A stretch of 64,000 nt of DNA from Pelagicoccus sp. SDUM812002 (lineage in GTDB: Bacteria > Verrucomicrobiota > Verrucomicrobiia > Opitutales > Opitutaceae). Location of the stretch: NCBI RefSeq assembly GCF_031127835.1, contig NZ_JARXHX010000003.1, forward strand, positions 248,001-312,000, given 5' to 3'. A program made the translations under genes and the position numbers. The notes under the pieces were generated by a model that searched no databases, had not been told where the DNA came from, and saw only the letters and a list, made by a program, of their open reading frames with translations. Positions 17,275-26,661 of the stretch are shown piece after piece (the first letter of the stretch is position 1; each line of letters starts with the position of its first letter).

Positions 17275-18171
17275 CTAAGCACGTTTCAATGCTCGCAGAA
17301 GTTTCTGGAAATCCTTGGACGGAGCCTCAGTCCAAGATACTGGCTCGCCGCTTCCTGGATGGATGAACCCCAATCGCTCCGCGTGCAACATGGTACGGCC
17401 CGCAGGAATCAATTCGCCCGCAAATCCGCGCACATAAACCTTTTCGCCAATGATCGGATGTCCAATCTCACTGAGATGGATACGGATCTGATGCGTACGG
17501 CCCGTCTCAATACGGCAAGCAACTAAACTCGAGCCTTCGAGCTTTTCCAAAACTTCGACATGCGTCACGGCATGGCGGCCTAGTTCCTCACCCATCTTGT
17601 TGACCGAACCTTCCGGCACCGAACCTCGCAAGCCGTCCCCAGCGTCGCGAGCAATACGGGTCACGATGCTCTGGGCTTTCGGCCGTCCGTGCACCAAAGC
17701 CAAATAACGGCGCTCGATGGAGTGCGCTCGAAATTGCTCCGAAAGCGCCTTCAAGGCGGCGTAGGTCCGAGCAAATACCACCAGTCCGCTCGTATCCTTG
17801 TCGATGCGATGCACCACTCCGAGGCTCGCCCTGTTGCTAACCGCCTTGGGGTCTTTGGCTCGTAAATACTCGAGGGCGAGACGATCGAGAGTTTCCTCCT
17901 CATCGCTTTCCGGATGCGGCACTGTCATAACGCCTGAGGGCTTGTTTACTACAATTACCTCTGCGTCGAAATGCACAACCAACTGCGGGTCCAGCCGCGG
18001 TTCCGGACGGGTCTTGGGCTGACTCATGCGAAGCTCGATCCGCGTACCTGCCGTGACCGAAAAAGCCTGGTCAGAAACGCAGTTCCCATCGATGAAAACC
18101 TTGCCCGTATCGATCCAAGTCCGAGCCTTGCCCCAAGGAAGTTGGAAATGCTGCTTCACGGTTTTGTCCAA
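17275..18171 (-). CDS. RluA/RluD-family 23S rRNA pseudouridine synthase
   Basis: Isomerises uridine to pseudouridine in rRNA or tRNA. An N-terminal S4-like RNA-binding part (WGKARTWIDTGKVFIDGNCV) precedes the catalytic domain with the signature HRIDKDTSGLVVFA (about residue 122), which holds the catalytic Asp. Other family blocks are VVNKPSGVMTVP, RRYLALVHG and RTHQIRIHLSEIGHPIIG. There is no ATG; the TTG at 18171 has GGAG five bases upstream and an in-frame stop lies about 110 bases before it. The exact target position is not deducible. Confidence 0.85.
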   Translation of the reverse strand: MDKTVKQHFQLPWGKARTWIDTGKVFIDGNCVSDQAFSVTAGTRIELRMSQPKTRPEPRLDPQLVVHFDAEVIVVNKPSGVMTVPHPESDEEETLDRLALEYLRAKDPKAVSNRASLGVVHRIDKDTSGLVVFARTYAALKALSEQFRAHSIERRYLALVHGRPKAQSIVTRIARDAGDGLRGSVPEGSVNKMGEELGRHAVTHVEVLEKLEGSSLVACRIETGRTHQIRIHLSEIGHPIIGEKVYVRGFAGELIPAGRTMLHAERLGFIHPGSGEPVSWTEAPSKDFQKLLRALKRA

Positions 18172-18294
18172 GCGGGCTCCATCAAGCTCAGTTGGGATGA
18201 ATCGCTCGGGCTGGCCACCCGTGTTGGAATTGTCAGATTGCTTTTCGATGGCGGAAACGTGGTGGCGAAAACTTTAGCTGTCGAGTCCAGCGTT

Positions 18295-19188
18295 TCAACG
18301 TTCCTTCACGAAATCGTTGATACAGGCTTCCAGCAGCGTCATCAGCTTTCGCACCGCATCGCTCAAATAGCGGTCGGGATGATGGACCATGGAAATATCG
18401 CGACCGATCTTGGCGTCAGAGATTTCCCGGTAGCAAAGCCCTTCGCTCAAGGAGCCGAGTACCGCCATCTTCGGCAGCAAGGAGACCCCCTGCCCACTGT
18501 TCACAAGCTTCAAGATCGTGTCGATCTGGGCACTCTCGAACATCGCTTTGGGCCGCTCGTCGGCGGATTGGATGAACTCGTTGATCTGCCGCCCCGCGCA
18601 ATGGATTTGGCTCAAGGGCAGGAACGGCTCCTTCTGGACGTCCGCTGAAAGAACCTTACGCTTGCTTGCGAGCGAGTGCCCTTTCGGCAACACCAGCACG
18701 AAGGGCTCCCGCGCTATCACCTTCAACAACAAGCGAGGCTCCTCCACCGGGGTCGACATCAATGCAAAGTCCAAGCTTCCATCGAGGATGCTGCCAAGCA
18801 GTCCCTCGGTGAAGTTTTCCTGCATCGTGAACGGCGGAATGTCCGACTGGTTTGCATGGCTCACCACATAAGGGATCAAGTAGGGGGCGATGGTGAGGGT
18901 CGCCCCGAAATGAGCTTCCCCGCCAGACGTCAACGCATCCTTCACCTCGTCGAGCGTGCTCTGATGCAATCGCAGTAGCGACTCCGCCTTGCCCTCGAGT
19001 TGCTTGCCCACATTGGTCAGCACGATGGTACGGCCCTGACGATGGAAAAGCGGCCCTCCGAGCTCGTTTTCAAGCTTCTTGATTTGAATGCTCAGAGCCG
19101 GTTGCGAAACCCGACACTCCTCAGCTGCTCGCGTGAAATTCCGGTGCTTGGCCACCGAACTGAAATACCTCAACTGCTGTAATTCCAT
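18295..19188 (-). CDS. oxyR: OxyR-like LysR-family regulator with one redox Cys
   Basis: A 297-residue LysR-type activator. The HTH covers residues 1-60 (MELQQLRYFSSVAKHRNFTR, CRVSQPALSIQIKKLE). It diverges from ahpC-ahpF, the classical OxyR target. The peroxidatic-Cys motif of OxyR (GHCLRDQ in E. coli) is recognisable as IHCAGRQINEF near residue 199, but the second, disulfide-forming Cys nine residues later is replaced by Ile. Sensing would then need another Cys (one is in LLEACIN near the C-terminus, one in GLCYREI) or a sulfenic-acid-only mechanism. Confidence 0.82.
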   Translation of the reverse strand: MELQQLRYFSSVAKHRNFTRAAEECRVSQPALSIQIKKLENELGGPLFHRQGRTIVLTNVGKQLEGKAESLLRLHQSTLDEVKDALTSGGEAHFGATLTIAPYLIPYVVSHANQSDIPPFTMQENFTEGLLGSILDGSLDFALMSTPVEEPRLLLKVIAREPFVLVLPKGHSLASKRKVLSADVQKEPFLPLSQIHCAGRQINEFIQSADERPKAMFESAQIDTILKLVNSGQGVSLLPKMAVLGSLSEGLCYREISDAKIGRDISMVHHPDRYLSDAVRKLMTLLEACINDFVKER

Positions 19189-19227
19189 AAAGAACGGTTA
19201 TCGAAACCATATGTATTATATATTTCA

Positions 19228-19253
19228 ACTATCTTCACAAGGATGCTACTATC
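19228..19253. promoter_or_regulatory. ACTATC direct repeats in oxyR-ahpC intergenic region
   Basis: ACTATC occurs at 19228-19233 and again at 19248-19253, 20 bases apart, in the 143-base divergent region between oxyR and ahpC. OxyR half-sites are variants of ATAG/CTAT spaced by about one helical turn, so this is a plausible but unproven binding region. Confidence 0.35.
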
Positions 19254-19331
19254 ACCCTTATCAGAAACAGAACGCTCTCCAAAAACGGGAGTGACAAACA
19301 CCTGCAGAGGCTTCACCTCTCCTCCAAATTT

Positions 19332-19895
19332 ATGGCAAAGATCAACAGCACTATTCCTGAATTCAAAGCACAAGCTTTCCACAATGGAGAGTTCGTAACC
19401 GTCTCTTCCGAAGACGTGAAGGGCAAGTGGGCAGTATTCTGCTTCTACCCTGCCGACTTCACATTCGTCTGCCCAACCGAACTCGGCGACCTCGCCGACC
19501 ATTACGAGGAGCTCCAGTCCGCTGGCGTTGAAGTGTATTCGGTTTCCACAGACACTCATTTCGTACACAAGGCTTGGCACGACGCGTCCGAGACGATCAA
19601 CAAGATTAAGTTCCCCATGATCGGCGACCCAACGGGAGCCATTACTCGCGGATTCGACGTGATGATCGAAGAAGAAGGCCTCGCCCTTCGCGGTACCTTC
19701 GTCGTAAATCCAGAAGGACAGATCAAGGTTGCTGAAGTACATGACCTCGGCATCGGCCGTTCCGCCAAGGATCTCGTCCGCAAGGTCAAGGCAGCTCAAT
19801 ACGTAGCTGCCAACGACGGCCAAGTTTGCCCAGCGAAGTGGGAGCCAGGCGAAGAAACGCTCACTCCGAGCCTCGACCTCGTCGGCAAAATCTGA
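19332..19895 (+). CDS. ahpC: peroxiredoxin (alkyl hydroperoxide reductase C)
   Basis: Typical two-Cys peroxiredoxin reducing H2O2, organic hydroperoxides and peroxynitrite in the cytoplasm. The peroxidatic Cys is in [12 protein letters not shown] (about residue 47) and the resolving Cys in GQVCPAKW (about residue 166). The 187-residue length equals E. coli AhpC. The ahpF reductase follows 127 bases downstream; an imperfect hairpin plus seven T's after ahpC (about 19920-19952) could set the ratio of the two products. Confidence 0.96.
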   Translation: MAKINSTIPEFKAQAFHNGEFVTVSSEDVKGKWAVFCFYPADFTFVCPTELGDLADHYEELQSAGVEVYSVSTDTHFVHKAWHDASETINKIKFPMIGDPTGAITRGFDVMIEEEGLALRGTFVVNPEGQIKVAEVHDLGIGRSAKDLVRKVKAAQYVAANDGQVCPAKWEPGEETLTPSLDLVGKI

Positions 19896-20022
19896 GCCGT
19901 ATCCAGATTTCCAAAACAGTCCTCTTCGCCTCCATGCGAGGGGGATTTTTTTAACCTGACTGCCCGACACACTAAACACGTAGCCGCCGACAGCCCATAA
20001 ACCCAAGTCCTCTTTTAAACGC

Positions 20023-21597
20023 ATGAAGCTCACTCCGCAAATCATCGACACTCTCAAAGCCTACTCCGAGAAGCTAACACGCTCCGTGCAAATCAAGCTC
20101 TTCGACGGCAAGCATTCCAAGCGCCCTGAGCTCGTCGATATGCTCCGGCAGGTCGACTCCGTTTCCGACAAGATCGACTTCATCTACAGTGAGACCGGCT
20201 TCAACGTGCGGGAAGGACTTACCTTCGAGATACAAGCCGACCACAAGCCTACAGGCATCCGCTTCTCCGGCATTCCTGGCGGGCACGAGTTCAACTCCTT
20301 CGTCCTCGCCTTCCTGCAGTCCGGCGGCATTCCCGTGAAGTTGGATGAGAGTATCATCCGCCAGGTCGCAGCAATCGACACGGAACTCAGCTTCGAGGTC
20401 ATTGTTTCCCTCGACTGCCACAATTGTCCGGACGTCGTGCAGACTCTGAACCAATTTGCCATCATCAACCCTCTCATCTCCTGCGAGATGATCGACGGAG
20501 GCACCCACAAGAAGTTCGCCGAAGAACGTAACGTGCAAGGCGTCCCCACAGTCTTTCTTAATCGAAAACCCTTCTCGAGCGGCCAAATCAACGCTGCCGA
20601 AATCATTGAGAAACTGAACAAGGTCGTCAGCGTCGCGCCAGTCGAAGCGATCGCCGACAATACGCTCTACGACGTCACTGTCGTGGGGGGAGGTCCTGCA
20701 GCAGCTGCCGCTGCCATTTACACCGCTCGTAAAGGCCTGAAGGTGCTGATGCTTGCACAAAAGATTGGAGGCCAAGTCGCCGACACCATGGGAATCGAAA
20801 ACCTCATCGGCATCACTAAAACCACTGGCCCAGAGCTCACCAAGAACCTCCGAGCACACGTTGAAACCTACCCGGTTAAAATTCGCGAGGAAGTCCGTGT
20901 CGATGGAATTTCCAAGAAAGACACCGGAGACTGGCAACTGAGCCTCACCAGCAAGGATACGATCTCATCACGAGCCGTCATCCTCGCCACTGGAGCCAAG
21001 TGGCGCGAACTAGGCGTGCCGGGCGAAAAGGAAAACGTCGGAAAAGGCGTCGCCTATTGCCCGCACTGCGATGGCCCGTTCTTCAAAGACAAGGACGTCG
21101 TAGTCGTAGGTGGCGGGAACTCCGGTGTGGAAGCGGCCCTCGATTTAGCCGGCATCGTCAAGAGTGTCACCGTTGTTGAATTTCTGGACACGCTCAAGGC
21201 GGACCAAGTATTGGTCGATCAACTACATGAAACACCAAACGCAACGGTGATCACCGGTACGGCCACCGAGAGTATAGAATCCGATGGCAAGAAAGTCACT
21301 TCGATGATTCTCAAGGAGCGCGCAACTGGCGAAACTCGTGAATACCCGACCGACGGCGTCTTCGTGCAAATTGGACTCGCTCCCAACAGCGCTTTCGCAA
21401 AGGACGTGGTCGCGACCAACAAGTACGGCGAGATCGAAATCAATACACGCTGTGAAACCGACCAAATAGGACTCTTCGCTGCGGGCGATGTAACCACCGT
21501 GCCATACAAGCAAATTGTAGTGTCGATAGGCGAAGGTGCCAAGGCCGGCCTCTCCGCCTTCGAATACCTGCTTAAAAGGGCGAAGACCGAGAAGTAG
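20023..21597 (+). CDS. ahpF: alkyl hydroperoxide reductase subunit F
   Basis: FAD/NADH-dependent disulfide reductase for AhpC. The 524-residue protein has the full AhpF plan: two N-terminal thioredoxin-like folds (1-195) with the redox pair in DCHNCPDV (about residue 129), then FAD and NAD domains with [19 protein letters not shown] and [18 protein letters not shown], and the second redox pair in [11 protein letters not shown] (about residue 346). The C-terminal [16 protein letters not shown] block binds FAD. Downstream partner of ahpC. Confidence 0.96.
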   Translation: MKLTPQIIDTLKAYSEKLTRSVQIKLFDGKHSKRPELVDMLRQVDSVSDKIDFIYSETGFNVREGLTFEIQADHKPTGIRFSGIPGGHEFNSFVLAFLQSGGIPVKLDESIIRQVAAIDTELSFEVIVSLDCHNCPDVVQTLNQFAIINPLISCEMIDGGTHKKFAEERNVQGVPTVFLNRKPFSSGQINAAEIIEKLNKVVSVAPVEAIADNTLYDVTVVGGGPAAAAAAIYTARKGLKVLMLAQKIGGQVADTMGIENLIGITKTTGPELTKNLRAHVETYPVKIREEVRVDGISKKDTGDWQLSLTSKDTISSRAVILATGAKWRELGVPGEKENVGKGVAYCPHCDGPFFKDKDVVVVGGGNSGVEAALDLAGIVKSVTVVEFLDTLKADQVLVDQLHETPNATVITGTATESIESDGKKVTSMILKERATGETREYPTDGVFVQIGLAPNSAFAKDVVATNKYGEIEINTRCETDQIGLFAAGDVTTVPYKQIVVSIGEGAKAGLSAFEYLLKRAKTEK

Positions 21598-21719
21598 CGG
21601 AAAGCTGGTTATCCAGCACCCCGGGCGGTGATCGTTTATTCGGGTCAAACTATATGATAAGGCCGGCACAATCCTTTCAGATCTGCACCGGCCTAATCCG
21701 CAAAAGTCGTTACACCGCC

Positions 21720-22124
21720 TCAAGACTTAGACTTCTTCTTGCCCTTCTTACTCTTTTTACCCGACTTTTTCTTATCAGACTTCTTGGACTTTTTCGATTT
21801 CTTGGACTTCTTTTTATCTCCGTCTTTAGAAGTACCCTTCTTTTTCCTACCGTTCTTCGGTGATTTCGCTTTCTTAATCTTCTCTGGGCCCTTTTTGGCC
21901 GGCTTGGCCTTCTTCTCGGTTGCACCGACAGTCCCCTGAGCAGCTACAATCGCTTTAGCAGAGGCAATCATCGCGACCGCTTTGAGCGGTCCAACGCCGG
22001 GAACCTCGCACAGTACCTCCGGTTTCGTTCCGGCTACTGACTCGACCGTTGAAAAACCTTTCTCCTTAAGAGTCGCCTCCATGAAGGGACCTACACCTGA
22101 AACTTCAGTCAAATTAGTATTCAT
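21720..22124 (-). CDS. helix-hairpin-helix protein with poly-lysine tail
   Basis: A 134-residue protein with two parts. Residues 1-60 hold HhH-type repeats (LTEVSGVGPFMEATLKEKG and CEVPGVGPLKAVAMIASAKA), a non-specific DNA-binding fold. Residues 70-134 are almost pure Lys, Ser, Gly and Ala (KKSKKSKKSKKSDKKK), a histone-H1-like tail. It is probably a small chromatin or DNA-packaging protein; no enzymatic residues are visible. A GGCCGG hairpin after the stop (21659-21694) lacks a T-run. Not assigned to a known family. Confidence 0.7.
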   Translation of the reverse strand: MNTNLTEVSGVGPFMEATLKEKGFSTVESVAGTKPEVLCEVPGVGPLKAVAMIASAKAIVAAQGTVGATEKKAKPAKKGPEKIKKAKSPKNGRKKKGTSKDGDKKKSKKSKKSKKSDKKKSGKKSKKGKKKSKS

Positions 22125-22420
22125 AATACTGTTACAATTGGGTTATAAAAAACAAGATAATGGTCTAGCGGCTAACCATCAGCGACTTCGTGAGTGAATT
22201 CGGACTCGTCGCTAAAGTCAATACAGCCGGATTCCTAAGGGTGTCAGAACGAGAAATTCACTTCGGATCAACCCAGACCTTACGACTCTGCAATCGAGAC
22301 CTCGTTTTGAGCCCGGAGGTTAGGGTATCTCAGTTCAGGCCAAGAGGTAGCCAGAGTTTCTAACCCGACCTAGCGTTGACTGACACCTACGGAATCGAAT
22401 TCGTAGCTAGTAAAGGTGAC

Positions 22421-22450
22421 GTTTGCATCGTCATCGTTTGCATCGTCATC
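22421..22450. repeat. two tandem copies of a 15-mer
   Basis: GTTTGCATCGTCATC is repeated exactly, head to tail, and followed by GATC. It lies inside the gene-poor region, 85 bases before the hairpin. Confidence 0.85.
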
Positions 22451-22535
22451 GATCTAGTCCGTCACACCGAGAAGAATGACGGTATGGCTGCGCGCTCAAT
22501 CGATCCGACAAACGACAAATCTGGGCAAAGTAAAA

Positions 22536-22563
22536 GCCCGCCTGAGCTAAGCTCAGTGCGGGC
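22536..22563. terminator. strong isolated hairpin
   Basis: GCCCGC-CTGAGC-TAA-GCTCAG-T-GCGGGC makes a 12-base-pair stem with a single-base bulge and three-base loop, flanked by AAAA on the left and CTCTTT on the right. It looks like a terminator, but no coding gene ends just before it, so it may close a small non-coding transcript. Confidence 0.55.
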
Positions 22564-22914
22564 CTCTTTGATAGCAGGAGTACCCCTACTCCTATGTTGC
22601 TATCGTGTATGTTTATACCCCAAAAATTGTAACGAAGCTTAGCCTCGTACCGGTTTCGCCTCTCGGTTGGCCGATGTGAGAAATATACGACATTTTCGCC
22701 ATAAACGGAAATACTTCGTTCCACTAGCGTCCATAGGCAATGCCTATGACCTGAACAGTTGAGGGCAAGAGACTTAATGTGAGCTATTTATGGAATCTCC
22801 GACTACCTAAGGCCGCTAAAAAAAATCCTACCCTTCAAAAGATTCGATCATCCGAGACAAACGACACTGGTGAAGGATTCTAATAAGCTAACATACTCTA
22901 GACCTAAATGGCGA

Positions 22915-23109
22915 TTATTCGTCCTCGCTCATAGCCCGCAGATCTTCAATTTCGCCATCTTCAGCGACCGAAATGCGAAACTGGATTGGCCGACAACATA
23001 CCTGGCAATCCTCGACGAACTCTTGAATCGGAATCGTGCAGTCTACCACTAGTCCAATGGACTCTCCACAGTATGGACACGCAACGTTTCGATCTTGCTC
23101 CAAATTCAT
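22915..23109 (-). CDS. CPXCG-motif cysteine-rich protein
   Basis: A 64-residue protein with CPYCGE near the N-terminus and [10 protein letters not shown] in the middle, the pattern of the small Cys-rich CPXCG family, which probably binds one zinc ion or an iron-sulfur centre. The acidic end ([16 protein letters not shown]) is usual. The role of the family is unknown. Confidence 0.85.
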   Translation of the reverse strand: MNLEQDRNVACPYCGESIGLVVDCTIPIQEFVEDCQVCCRPIQFRISVAEDGEIEDLRAMSEDE

Positions 23110-23340
23110 ATGCTACCGGAAAACTTACCTCAATTTTCGCAGAACGCCAGCGGCATTTTTCTGCAGCACAGACTTCCTTGTCCCGACGAACTGGATCTTC
23201 GAATCAGCCGACCCCAGTCCGGATCGAATTCGTATACACCTTCAGCATTTTAAGGAGATCTGGACGAACAAATGGATTCACCGTACTGTAAGACACCTCC
23301 ACTTCTTGATACCACGAAAAGCGAGTCCACTCTTCCATCA

Positions 23341-24747
23341 ATGATCAAGGCTGAACCCCGATCGATAAAGCGCAGCTTATTCCCCACATTTGTACTCCTC
23401 TCAGCAATCGGCGTTTTCGCCAACTGCCAACGAAACGCGACCGCAGAGATCGAGCGCCCCTACATAGGGTGGGAAGACTTGCCCAGTATCCTCGAGCAGA
23501 TTGAAGCTCCCTCTTTTCCTGACCGAGACTTCGAAATCACTGCATACGGAGCGGTAGCTGACAACGACTCCGATATAAAACCGGCGCTCGACCAAGCGAT
23601 TGAAGAGGCTCATACCGCCGGCGGTGGACGTGTGTTGGTGCCGGCCGGTGATTGGTACATTGCCGGACCCATACACCTCAAGAGCAACGTCAACATCCAC
23701 CTTTCGGAGGGAGCCACCATCAATTTCAGCACCGACCCCAAGGACTACGAGCCTCTCGTCTACACTCGGTTCGAAGGGACCGAACTAATGAACTACTCTC
23801 CGCTCATCTATGCATACGAGCAGGAGAATATAGCGGTCACCGGGAAAGGCACCTTTCACGGGCGGGCCACGGAAGACAATTGGTGGGGTGACTGGCGCCA
23901 ACAAGGGACTCCAAACATTGAGATGGTGCGCCAGATGGCTGAAGACGGCATACCAGCTCAGAAGCGCGTCTTCGGCAACAATACCGGCCTTCGTCCCGTA
24001 TTCGTCCAGCCTTACAAATGCAAAAACATACTCATAGAGGGGATTACCTTCCGCGACTCCCCCATGTGGTTCGTCAATCCCGTGCTAAGCGTAAACATCA
24101 CGGTGCGAGACATAACCGTAGTCGGACTTGGTCCAAACAACGACGGTTGCAACCCTGAATCCAGCAAGAACGTGCTCATCGAGGGTTGCTACTTCGACAC
24201 CGGCGACGACTGCATAGCCATCAAAGCCGGTCGCGACGCGGACGGACGTCGCATCGGCGTTCCATCTGAGAACATTATCATCCGCAACTGCAAGATGCTC
24301 GAAGGCCACGGAGGTGTAGTCGTCGGCAGTGAGATGTCTGGCGGCGTACGAAACGTGTTCGCCGAAGATTGTGCCATGGACAGCCCGCACCTCGAGCGCG
24401 CTCTTCGCATCAAGAGCAACACCTTCCGCGGTGGATTCGTAGAAAACATCCACTTTCGCAACGTCACCGTGAGCGAAGTTGCCGACGCTGTATTCCGCAT
24501 CAACCTCTACTACTGGGGCCAAAGCGGAGAACACTATCCCTCCGTCCGCAACGTCAGTATGGAAAACGTCGTAGTCGAAAAAGCTCCGCGGGCATTCTAC
24601 TTTCATGGGCGCGAGGAGCTCCCCATAAAGGATGTGCTCGTAAAGAATTGCCAGTTCAACAACATCTCGCAACCAAGCGTCATCACCGGAATCGAAAACC
24701 TCAAGTTCGAGAATGTCCGCATCAACGGACAACCCAAAGAACGATAG
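23341..24747 (+). CDS. exported GH28-family polygalacturonase-like hydrolase
   Basis: A right-handed beta-helix glycoside hydrolase, expected to cut galacturonan-type polymers in the periplasm or outside. All four GH28 signature blocks are present: NNDGCNPESS, DTGDDCIAIKAGRD, GHGGVVVGSEMSGG and RIKSNTFRGG. An N-terminal hydrophobic segment (LFPTFVLLSAIGVFANC) marks export. I chose the ATG at 23341 because it puts the signal near the N-terminus; an ATG at 23272 with AAGGAGAT 14 bases upstream is an alternative. A second, divergent relative follows at 24965. Confidence 0.88.
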   Translation: MIKAEPRSIKRSLFPTFVLLSAIGVFANCQRNATAEIERPYIGWEDLPSILEQIEAPSFPDRDFEITAYGAVADNDSDIKPALDQAIEEAHTAGGGRVLVPAGDWYIAGPIHLKSNVNIHLSEGATINFSTDPKDYEPLVYTRFEGTELMNYSPLIYAYEQENIAVTGKGTFHGRATEDNWWGDWRQQGTPNIEMVRQMAEDGIPAQKRVFGNNTGLRPVFVQPYKCKNILIEGITFRDSPMWFVNPVLSVNITVRDITVVGLGPNNDGCNPESSKNVLIEGCYFDTGDDCIAIKAGRDADGRRIGVPSENIIIRNCKMLEGHGGVVVGSEMSGGVRNVFAEDCAMDSPHLERALRIKSNTFRGGFVENIHFRNVTVSEVADAVFRINLYYWGQSGEHYPSVRNVSMENVVVEKAPRAFYFHGREELPIKDVLVKNCQFNNISQPSVITGIENLKFENVRINGQPKER

Positions 24748-24964
24748 GTGCTTTCAATCTCATCTGCAGCCTTCACTTAAAGCAGATCGCAGGCCGTATC
24801 CAAACCTCGTATACACTATCGGCCTTTCGATAGAGCAGGAAGGGTTCAAAGAGGTTTCACAACTCCTTGCGATGGTGGGTTGACTCTCTCGTATCGAACT
24901 GAACGCTTAACCCTTCCTGGCTCGACCGCATCAACCCCACTTCCGAACCTAGCTACCCCAGCCT

Positions 24965-26614
24965 ATGCAATCTACCAAGTTATTCGCTCTGACCCTGTCC
25001 ATCTGCACCTGTTTCTTAAGCCAAATCGCCACTGCCGACAATATATTCAATGTCAGAGACTATGGAGCCAAAGGCGACGGCCAAACCATCGACAGCGACG
25101 CTATCAATGCAGCCATCGATGAGGCTGCGAAAAATGGAGGCGGCACGGTCCTACTCCCAGCTGGCGACTACCTTTCCTACACACTGCGGCTCAAAAGCCA
25201 CATCACTTTAAAGATCGATGCAGGCGCAACTTTAATCGCGGCTGAACCCACAGATACTGCTGGTTACGACGCCCCCGAACCCAACCCTTGGAATCACTAT
25301 CAGGATTTTGGTCACTCGCACTTTCGCAATAGCCTCATTTGGGGCAAAGGCCTAGAAGGTGTCTCCATTCTCGGCCCTGGCAAGATCTTCGGGCGCGGAC
25401 TCAGTCGCGGCAACGGCCCCCACGCAGCACCCCTTGGCGCGCCTCCACCACCCGCCATCGACGGACTGCTACCTGACGTGCTCGCAGCGGATGGCGATTT
25501 CGAGATTCCGCATCGCCCCGATATCCACCCCGGCCCCTTTAACCATCCGAACCCACGCGACACGCTTGCGGACGGGATCGCCAACAAAGCAATCGCTTTA
25601 CTGAGTTGCCGCAACGTCATCCTACGCGACCTGAGCATCCTACACGGCGGCCACTTCGCCATCATCACTACGGAGGTAGACAATCTCACCATCGACAACC
25701 TCCTCATCGACACCAACCGTGACGGTATCGACATCGACGCCTGCCAAAACGTCCGCATCTCGAACACTATCGTAAACTCACCATGGGACGACGCCATTTG
25801 CCTCAAATCTTCGCATGCCCTCGGCCATCCGAGAACCACCGAAAACGTCACCATTACTAATTGTGCCGTGAGCGGCTACGACGAAGGCACTCTCTACGAC
25901 GGAACCCGCAAGCGTACGTGGCGAACTCGAGGTGGCCCCCACGGCCGTATCAAGCTCGGCACCGAAGCCGGTGGTGGCTTTCGCAACATCACGATTTCAA
26001 ACACGACCTTTGACCACTGCCGAGGACTCGCCTTCGAGCAAGTGGACGGCGGCGTTCTTGAAGACATCACTGTATCCAATATCACAATGCGCGACGTGCA
26101 AAACGCGCCCATCTTCATACGTCTCGGCGCTCGTCTTCGCAATCCAGTCGCCGAAGGTCCCGGAATTGTATCCAGGATCCTGATCGACAACGTTACTGCT
26201 TGGAACGTTGCACCCGAGCACGGTATCATCATCGCCGGACTCGAAGGGCACCCCATAGAGGACGTCACTCTATCAAACCTTCAATTCCACTATGTCGGTG
26301 GAGGTACAACCGAACAAGCCCGACGCGTCGTCCCGGAGTACGAACGCGACTATCCGGATCCTTACAACTTCGGCACCATGCCTTCCTGGGCTCTCTTCGC
26401 GCGACACGTGAAAAACCTCCAGGTCCGCGGTGCCGAGTTTCGCGCCCTAGACCGAGAGCAAAGACCTGCTATCATCCTCGAAGACGTTGAAGGGGCACGC
26501 TTCAGCGATCTCGTCCTTTCAGGCGAATTCCGACTTGAAAGCTGGACGCTGAATCGCGTGTCCGGACTGCATGCACGCGGGTCGAGCGGATTGCCGGACG
26601 GTGAACATCCGTAA
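24965..26614 (+). CDS. exported GH28-like beta-helix protein, divergent
   Basis: A 549-residue protein with a signal peptide (cut near QIATADN) and the pectate-lyase/polygalacturonase start NIFNVRDYGAKGDGQTIDSDAI. It keeps the catalytic-type blocks NRDGIDIDACQN and SPWDDAICLKSS, but the GHG block is replaced by GPHGRIKLGTEAGGGF. Long inserts lie around residues 130-200. It may act on a different glycan (such as a rhamnogalacturonan or a sulfated polymer) than its neighbour at 23341. Same strand, 217 bases apart. Confidence 0.8.
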   Translation: MQSTKLFALTLSICTCFLSQIATADNIFNVRDYGAKGDGQTIDSDAINAAIDEAAKNGGGTVLLPAGDYLSYTLRLKSHITLKIDAGATLIAAEPTDTAGYDAPEPNPWNHYQDFGHSHFRNSLIWGKGLEGVSILGPGKIFGRGLSRGNGPHAAPLGAPPPPAIDGLLPDVLAADGDFEIPHRPDIHPGPFNHPNPRDTLADGIANKAIALLSCRNVILRDLSILHGGHFAIITTEVDNLTIDNLLIDTNRDGIDIDACQNVRISNTIVNSPWDDAICLKSSHALGHPRTTENVTITNCAVSGYDEGTLYDGTRKRTWRTRGGPHGRIKLGTEAGGGFRNITISNTTFDHCRGLAFEQVDGGVLEDITVSNITMRDVQNAPIFIRLGARLRNPVAEGPGIVSRILIDNVTAWNVAPEHGIIIAGLEGHPIEDVTLSNLQFHYVGGGTTEQARRVVPEYERDYPDPYNFGTMPSWALFARHVKNLQVRGAEFRALDREQRPAIILEDVEGARFSDLVLSGEFRLESWTLNRVSGLHARGSSGLPDGEHP

Positions 26615-26661
26615 CTAAAAGCAAGCAGCCCACCTGTGATACTTTTATATCAACAGAGGTA

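Larger units (their letters stand above)
22125..22914. other. 790-base region without recognised gene
   Basis: Between the HhH gene and the CPXCG gene I see no frame with protein-like composition. The region holds a duplicated 15-mer GTTTGCATCGTCATC (22421-22450) and a strong hairpin at 22536-22563. It may carry leaders, a small RNA, or decayed sequence. Confidence 0.5.

Noticed and set aside
19170-20057. Long open frame (295 codons) on the minus strand opposite ahpC
   Set aside because: It lies entirely antisense to clearly conserved ahpC and shows no family pattern; long antisense frames are common here because of codon bias.
20074-20937. Open frame of 287 codons antisense to ahpF
   Set aside because: Shadow of the real gene, with no motif or start signal.
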